A DNA stretch of 19,677 nt from JBLHKW01 sp047618565 (GTDB lineage: Bacteria > Planctomycetota > UBA1135 > GCA-002686595). Both the position numbers and the translations under genes were made by a program. Below, piece after piece: positions 15,448 through 19,677 of this stretch. Below the pieces are notes generated by a model that worked only from the letters and a program-made list of their open reading frames with translations, ran no database searches and was not told the DNA's origin. The stretch spans positions 1 to 19,677 of the forward strand of contig JBLHKW010000101.1 in NCBI GenBank assembly GCA_047618565.1, given 5' to 3'. Within the stretch, counting starts at the first letter, position 1, and each line of letters starts with the position of its first letter.

Positions 15448-17181
15448 CTACTCGCTCTCGCCCTTGAGGGCTCCCAGCGCTGTCAGGCCGCCGCGCAGGT
15501 CCCCGTTCAGGTCGAAGCGGACGTAGGCCTGGCTGCCCGGGATGCGGGCTGCGGCGGGTGAGCTGGCGCGGACGCGGAAATCACCGGCCGCGAAGTCCAC
15601 GTAGGTTCCCGTCAGCGACTCGTGGGTCCAGTTCGACCAGCCCGGGCGGGCGTGGTGCGTGTGCAGGGTGTCGCGGTCCAGGGTCAGGCCGGCGGGGCTG
15701 CTCGATGTGTTGTTGTAGAAGCCGCTGGCGGAGTCGTCGGTGACGAAGTCCGCGACGACTCCGTAGACCAGTCCGTGTTCGAGGTCAAAGCCGCCCGGAA
15801 ACGCGGATTCGCCATCCACCTGGATGTAAGCGTCGACGAATGACGAGTGCAGCACCAGCAGGTGCCGGCGGGTGTTCGAGAAGACGCTGACCGTCTCGTA
15901 GTACTGCGGCCCGATGGAGCCATCGAAGAGGGAATTGACGATCGCCGTGCCGTCGACGGCGCCCTGGCCGACCGGTCCGACGACCGAAAAACCGCCGTGT
16001 ACGAACACTCCGTCGAGCAGGCCGTTTTCGGGACCGATGACGGCGACGTTCGGGCTGTAACCCGAGTTGGTGTTGCTCACCTCGGAGTCGATCAGGGCCT
16101 GAGCCTGGACGATCGCCTTGGCGTCGAGCACCACGAGCGCACGGCCCCAGTCGAACTCGAGGGAGCCGCGGAAGTCCTGCGCTCGGCTCTCGAGGAGGTA
16201 GATCCGCTCGTCGACGCCGACCGGCGCCAGCCGTGCGTCGTACGTCGCCACCTCTGCCGGGCTCGTGAAGCCCTGGAGCCGGCAGTTGGAGAAGACCATC
16301 GGAGCATCGCCCGCGACGACTCCACGATCGAACATGTCGATCCAGGAGAGGTCGACCTTCAGCTCCTCGAAGCGCAGATTGCGAACCTGGATGCGATCGA
16401 GCGTTGCCGTGGATTGGGGCGCGATAATGGGGAATCCGCCCGGGGCGCGGCGGATCGTTATGGGGCGCTCGTTCTGGATCACGACCGTCTGGCCGCCTAG
16501 CGGGATCGGCGTGCTGCCCGCCGAACGCAGGAAGATCTGCGCTCCCTCCGGGTTCGCGGCCACGCTGTCGATCGCCTGGCGCAGGGAGCGGTAGGGTGCC
16601 GCATTCGTTCCATCGCCGACAGTATCCGAGCCTGTGAGCGGGTCGACCCAGCGCTCTTCGTAGTCGAGGCCGGGCAGCTCGCCGATGGCGCTGTAGAAGC
16701 GCCATGAAATGACCCGTGTTGTGCCACCCAGGGATGCGCCGTTCTCCGGCGTCACGACCGCTCGCACCTCGTGCCAGCCGCGCACGAAGGACTCAGGCCT
16801 CAGAACGACGCTGTATCCGTAGTGACCGGTCTGGCTCGAGCGGCGCGTCCGCGCGACCTCGACCCAGGGACCTGCGTCGACCGCGAAGCGCACGTTTGCG
16901 ACTCCGGAGCGGTGGTACCCGAGAACGCCCAACCGGAAGCGTTCCGTGTCCTGGCGCCAGAGGGATTGCTCGGGTGCGCGCGTCCAGTGGGCGATTGCGA
17001 CAGCCTCCGAGTGATCGCCCAGGAGTACCTGGTTCAGCGTCGGTCCCGTCCAGCCGCTGCCCGGGACCAGCCACTCGTTGACATCACGCTGGATATCGTC
17101 GACCCCGACCTGGGCCGAGACGGAGCCTGCGCAGAGACTCAGAAGTAGCGTGGCCAGAAGCCTGGCGTTCAAGGGGAGCAT
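15448..17181 (-). CDS. Secreted protein with a probable right-handed beta-helix
   Basis: A 577-residue exported protein of unknown function. The N-terminus (MLPLNARLLATLLLSLCAGSVSAQ) is a signal peptide cleaved after SVSA. Residues 1-170 hold an uncharacterised part with PWVEVARTRR and a beta-rich segment. From about residue 183 the sequence WVDPLTGSDTVGDGTNAAPYRSLRQAI matches the entry to parallel beta-helix (pectin-lyase-like, DUF1565-type) proteins. The rest has many short beta strands with Asn and Gly turns, as expected for helix rungs. Such folds often bind or cut polysaccharide, but I see no catalytic residues I can assign. The start is an ATG at 17181; a TTG one codon upstream is also in frame. 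No Shine-Dalgarno site. The gap to the metalloprotease is over 200 bases, so it is probably its own transcription unit. Confidence 0.75.
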   Translation of the reverse strand: MLPLNARLLATLLLSLCAGSVSAQVGVDDIQRDVNEWLVPGSGWTGPTLNQVLLGDHSEAVAIAHWTRAPEQSLWRQDTERFRLGVLGYHRSGVANVRFAVDAGPWVEVARTRRSSQTGHYGYSVVLRPESFVRGWHEVRAVVTPENGASLGGTTRVISWRFYSAIGELPGLDYEERWVDPLTGSDTVGDGTNAAPYRSLRQAIDSVAANPEGAQIFLRSAGSTPIPLGGQTVVIQNERPITIRRAPGGFPIIAPQSTATLDRIQVRNLRFEELKVDLSWIDMFDRGVVAGDAPMVFSNCRLQGFTSPAEVATYDARLAPVGVDERIYLLESRAQDFRGSLEFDWGRALVVLDAKAIVQAQALIDSEVSNTNSGYSPNVAVIGPENGLLDGVFVHGGFSVVGPVGQGAVDGTAIVNSLFDGSIGPQYYETVSVFSNTRRHLLVLHSSFVDAYIQVDGESAFPGGFDLEHGLVYGVVADFVTDDSASGFYNNTSSSPAGLTLDRDTLHTHHARPGWSNWTHESLTGTYVDFAAGDFRVRASSPAAARIPGSQAYVRFDLNGDLRGGLTALGALKGESE

Positions 17182-17315
17182 CAACGTTGGGGATAGGAGA
17201 GGACCACAGACAGTCTAACCCGTAGCCTCAAATGGGGGGGGGCGGGCGGTCAGATTCGCCCGTAGCGGTACCCCATCCGGGGACCGGGTCTGTGAGCGCC
17301 CCGGCGCGCGGGGGG

Positions 17316-19244
17316 TTAGCCCCAGGCGCCCCATTCCTCGTTCGCGGTCGACAGTTCGTTCTCCGCCTCCGCAATCTTGATCTGGGTGTCCTTGAGGCGC
17401 TCGCCATCTCGGTAGACATCCTCCGTGGCGACCTTCGCGTGCAGCGCCTTCAGGATCTCTTCCAGCTCCATGATGCGCTCCTCCAGCTTCTTGAGCCGGT
17501 AGGGGTTATTGCTCGGGTTGCCGCGCTTCTTGCCGCCTTTCGCACCCTTGGGCGACCTGGCCGGTGCCTTGGTCGATGCCTTCGCAGCAGCTTGCTTCTT
17601 CTTCTTGGCCGTGCGCGCCTTGCCCTCGAGCGCGCGCTCGGCCTCCTCTTCCTGCCAGCGATGCCAGGAGCTGTAGTTGCCGTCGTGCTCTCGCACGGTG
17701 CCGTGGCCCACCTCGATCGTGTAGTTGCACAGGCCGTCGAGGAACTCACGGTCGTGGCTGATGCAGACGAGCGCACCGTCGAACTCGCTCAGCATCTCCT
17801 CGAGGGCCGTGCGACCCGCCAGATCCAGGTGGTTCGTCGGCTCATCGAGCGCCAGCCAGGTGGGCTCGGTCAGCACCAGTTTCGACAGGCATAGCCGCGC
17901 GCGTTCACCGCCGGAAAGGGTCGGCATGGCCTTCTCGACCTCGTTGCCGCGGAACAGGAAGCGCGCCAGGTGAGAGCGCGCTTCGAGCTCCGTCATCTGG
18001 CCGTGGGTGCGCATGAGATCGGTCAGTGGCGTCGCATCTTCATGCAGGCTCGACGTGTCCTGATCGTAGTATCCGACGGAGGCACGGTGACCGTGAGTCA
18101 CCTCGCCCGAAGTGGGCGCCAGGCGTTCGGCCAGGATCTTGAGCAACGTCGTCTTACCGGAACCGTTGGGTCCGACGATCCCGATCCGTTGCCCACGGCC
18201 GATGCGCAGGTCGATGTTGGCGAAGAGCGTGCGTTCTCCGAAGGCCGCCGTCAGGTTCTCGGCTTGCAGTACGAGTTCGCCGCCACGTGCCGCCTTGGGG
18301 GCACGGATCTTGGGGCGGCGGACATCGTGGTGGGGCTTCACCAGGCGCTCGACGTGGCCCAGCTTCTTGGCGCGACCCTTGGCCTCGGCCGTACGCTGGC
18401 TGCCCATGTGCTTCTTGATGAAGGTCTCCTCGCGGCGAAGCTTGTCGCTCTGGACCTCCCATGCGCGCATCTCGGCAGCGAAGCGTTCTTCCTTCTGGTT
18501 TATGAATTGCGAGAAGTTGCCCGGGTAGCGCGTGAGCTTGCCCCGCTGGAGCTCGATGATCGCGTCGACCGAGTTCTGTAGCAGGCGCCGGTCGTGACTG
18601 ACGATCAGCACGGCGCCCTTGATCGAGGCGATGTAGTTCTCGATCCACTCGATGCCCTCGAGGTCCAGGTGGTTCGTCGGTTCATCGAGCAGCAGGATGT
18701 CGTGCCCGCTGATGAGCTCGCGCGCGAGGGCAGCGCGACCCTTCTCACCACCGGACATCGTGCGCGCCTCGCGGTCCCAGAAGACCTCGGGCAGGCCGAT
18801 TCCGGAGAGCACCGTCTCGACCTGTCGTTCGGCCTCCCAGCCGCCCACCTCGTCGATGCGGTGGGTCAGCCGATCGTGCTCGTGCATCAGGCGCTCGAGC
18901 TGCTCGTCCTGGGCATCGGCCATGGCCTCGCCGGTGCGCTCCAGTGCGGCGAGCAATGAGCGCGTCTCGCTAAGGCCAGCCTCGACGTACTCACGAACCG
19001 TCTGGCCGGGTTCGAAGTGTGGTCGCTGCGGCACGCTTCCGATGCGCGTCCCCTTGGCCAGTATGGCGCTGCCCCAATCCGGGGACTCCTCGCCCATGAT
19101 GATGCGTAGCAGCGTGCTCTTGCCACCCCCGTTGCGTCCCACCAAACCGAGCTTCGTGCCGGCATCCAGCTGCAACGAGGCACCAGAGAGCACTTCCTGT
19201 GCACCGAAGTGTTTCTTGACGTCGTTGAGGATGAGTAGAGACAT
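17316..19244 (-). CDS. ABC-F family ATPase (Uup/EttA-like)
   Basis: A soluble tandem-ATPase of 642 residues with no membrane segment; ABC-F proteins act on ribosomes in translation control or antibiotic protection. First half: Walker A GRNGGGKST (36-44), signature MSGGE (163-167), Walker B ILLLDEPTNHLDL (183-195). Then the charged linker arm that contacts tRNA in this family (about 247-318). Second half: Walker A GPNGSGKTT (358-366), signature LSGGE (443-447), Walker B LALDEPTNHLDL (464-475). A Lys/Ala-rich stretch (about 547-575) and a coiled coil (582-638) end the protein, as in Uup-like members. The start is the ATG at 19244 (MSLLILNDV); the longer frame to 19400 would add 52 residues reading into a palindromic repeat and is not used. 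Which ABC-F subgroup it belongs to is not settled. Confidence 0.93.
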   Translation of the reverse strand: MSLLILNDVKKHFGAQEVLSGASLQLDAGTKLGLVGRNGGGKSTLLRIIMGEESPDWGSAILAKGTRIGSVPQRPHFEPGQTVREYVEAGLSETRSLLAALERTGEAMADAQDEQLERLMHEHDRLTHRIDEVGGWEAERQVETVLSGIGLPEVFWDREARTMSGGEKGRAALARELISGHDILLLDEPTNHLDLEGIEWIENYIASIKGAVLIVSHDRRLLQNSVDAIIELQRGKLTRYPGNFSQFINQKEERFAAEMRAWEVQSDKLRREETFIKKHMGSQRTAEAKGRAKKLGHVERLVKPHHDVRRPKIRAPKAARGGELVLQAENLTAAFGERTLFANIDLRIGRGQRIGIVGPNGSGKTTLLKILAERLAPTSGEVTHGHRASVGYYDQDTSSLHEDATPLTDLMRTHGQMTELEARSHLARFLFRGNEVEKAMPTLSGGERARLCLSKLVLTEPTWLALDEPTNHLDLAGRTALEEMLSEFDGALVCISHDREFLDGLCNYTIEVGHGTVREHDGNYSSWHRWQEEEAERALEGKARTAKKKKQAAAKASTKAPARSPKGAKGGKKRGNPSNNPYRLKKLEERIMELEEILKALHAKVATEDVYRDGERLKDTQIKIAEAENELSTANEEWGAWG

Positions 19245-19268
19245 GGCTGCGCCGAGGGTAAGCGGGCC

Positions 19269-19296
19269 AGCATAGTCGCCCTCCCGGAGGCGGCAA
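19269..19296 (-). promoter_or_regulatory. Possible sigma-70 promoter of the ABC-F gene
   Basis: TTGCCG (19296-19291) and TATGCT (19274-19269) on the minus strand are 16 bases apart, each matching the consensus at four of six positions. Transcription would start near 19262, 18 bases before the ATG. Confidence 0.35.
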
Positions 19297-19351
19297 TGAC
19301 CGAGCCAGCGCAAATCTGGCCAGCGACTCGCGAGGGCCGACGCGGGTGGGC

Positions 19352-19517
19352 CTAGCAGGCCGTTGATAAAGTCATCCGGCGCCAGGCCGGCATTCTCCAC
19401 TCCGGTGCGGCGCCCGAAAACCTCGCCGAATCCACCGATTCGCCTGCGTTTCCAGGCACCACTCCGAAGCGCATGCTGTCGCCCTGGCGCCGAAGCACTT
19501 CATCAATGGCCTGCTAG
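19352..19517. repeat. 166-bp imperfect palindrome, probable non-coding mobile element, copy 1
   Basis: The element starts CTAGCAGGCC and ends GGCCTGCTAG. The outer 35 bases at each end pair at 30 of 35 positions, and the whole length is an ungapped imperfect palindrome (about 70 % pairing by eye) centred at 19434.5, where CGAATC-CACC-GATTCG forms the tip. The bordering CTAG on both sides may be a target duplication. No coding capacity is apparent. It lies upstream of the ABC-F gene. Confidence 0.7.
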
Positions 19518-19677
19518 CAGGCCGTTGAAAAACTCCCTACTCGACTTCGTCCTCTCCGCCGCCGCTGCGTCGTGCTCGTCGAGCCGTGCTCAGCGGCCCT
19601 ACAGGGCCGCCTCCGCCGTCTCGACTTCGCACTCCTTGCTGCGACGAAGATGGCTTCGTCTCGCTACGGGACTTTTT
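19514..19677. repeat. Second palindromic element, cut by the window edge
   Basis: It begins with the CTAG that closes the first element and repeats its first 15 bases (CTAGCAGGCCGTTGA). Left and right halves are inverse-complementary about a centre at 19601.5, where GCGGCCCT-AC-AGGGCCGC forms a perfect 8-bp tip. The window ends in ACTTTTT, mirroring AAAAACT near 19528, so about 14 bases appear to be missing. Confidence 0.65.

Noticed and set aside
19245..19400. 52-residue N-terminal extension of the ABC-F frame
   Set aside because: It reads through the promoter region and into a palindromic repeat, and the family's normal start (MSLLILNDV) is at 19244.

Overview
The window reads as a chromosomal segment of a GC-rich planctomycete-like bacterium. 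This assignment is inference. It rests on two secreted proteins of a type I associate with marine Planctomycetota: a HEYGH metalloprotease ending in a Cys-rich 'FQFWFRDP ... FNLSDG' module, and the family of the truncated left-edge protein. It also rests on the frequent lack of Shine-Dalgarno sites and on a FliA/WhiG-type sigma factor with no flagellar gene nearby. Most of the window is ordinary housekeeping and envelope genes; no CRISPR array, rRNA or tRNA was seen.

Left part (1-8590). A 3'-truncated secreted protein and a membrane polyferredoxin of the NapH/NosR/CcoG type, fused to six TPR repeats, lie on the minus strand. A very large lipoprotein of 1688 residues diverges from them on the plus strand. 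It has about nine Ig-like repeats of ~110 residues followed by fourteen propeller blades, which I read as two consecutive seven-bladed propellers.

Middle part (8499-10440). A small four-cysteine protein lies on the minus strand and its 3' end overlaps the lipoprotein gene antisense. A clear sigma-54 (-24/-12) promoter then precedes two translationally coupled small heat-shock proteins, which end at a strong intrinsic terminator. A DUF3332-like lipoprotein with its own terminator follows.

Right part (10466-19244), all on the minus strand. In transcription order it holds an ABC-F ATPase, a secreted beta-helix-like protein, the secreted metalloprotease, and a likely operon argS - apt - sigma factor. 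The last three are closely spaced, so arginyl-tRNA charging, adenine salvage and an alternative sigma factor may be co-transcribed.

Right edge (19352-19677). Two back-to-back long imperfect palindromes share one CTAG and start with the same 15 bases. They look like non-coding palindromic mobile elements (MITE or REP-like) and are the least conventional structure in the window.
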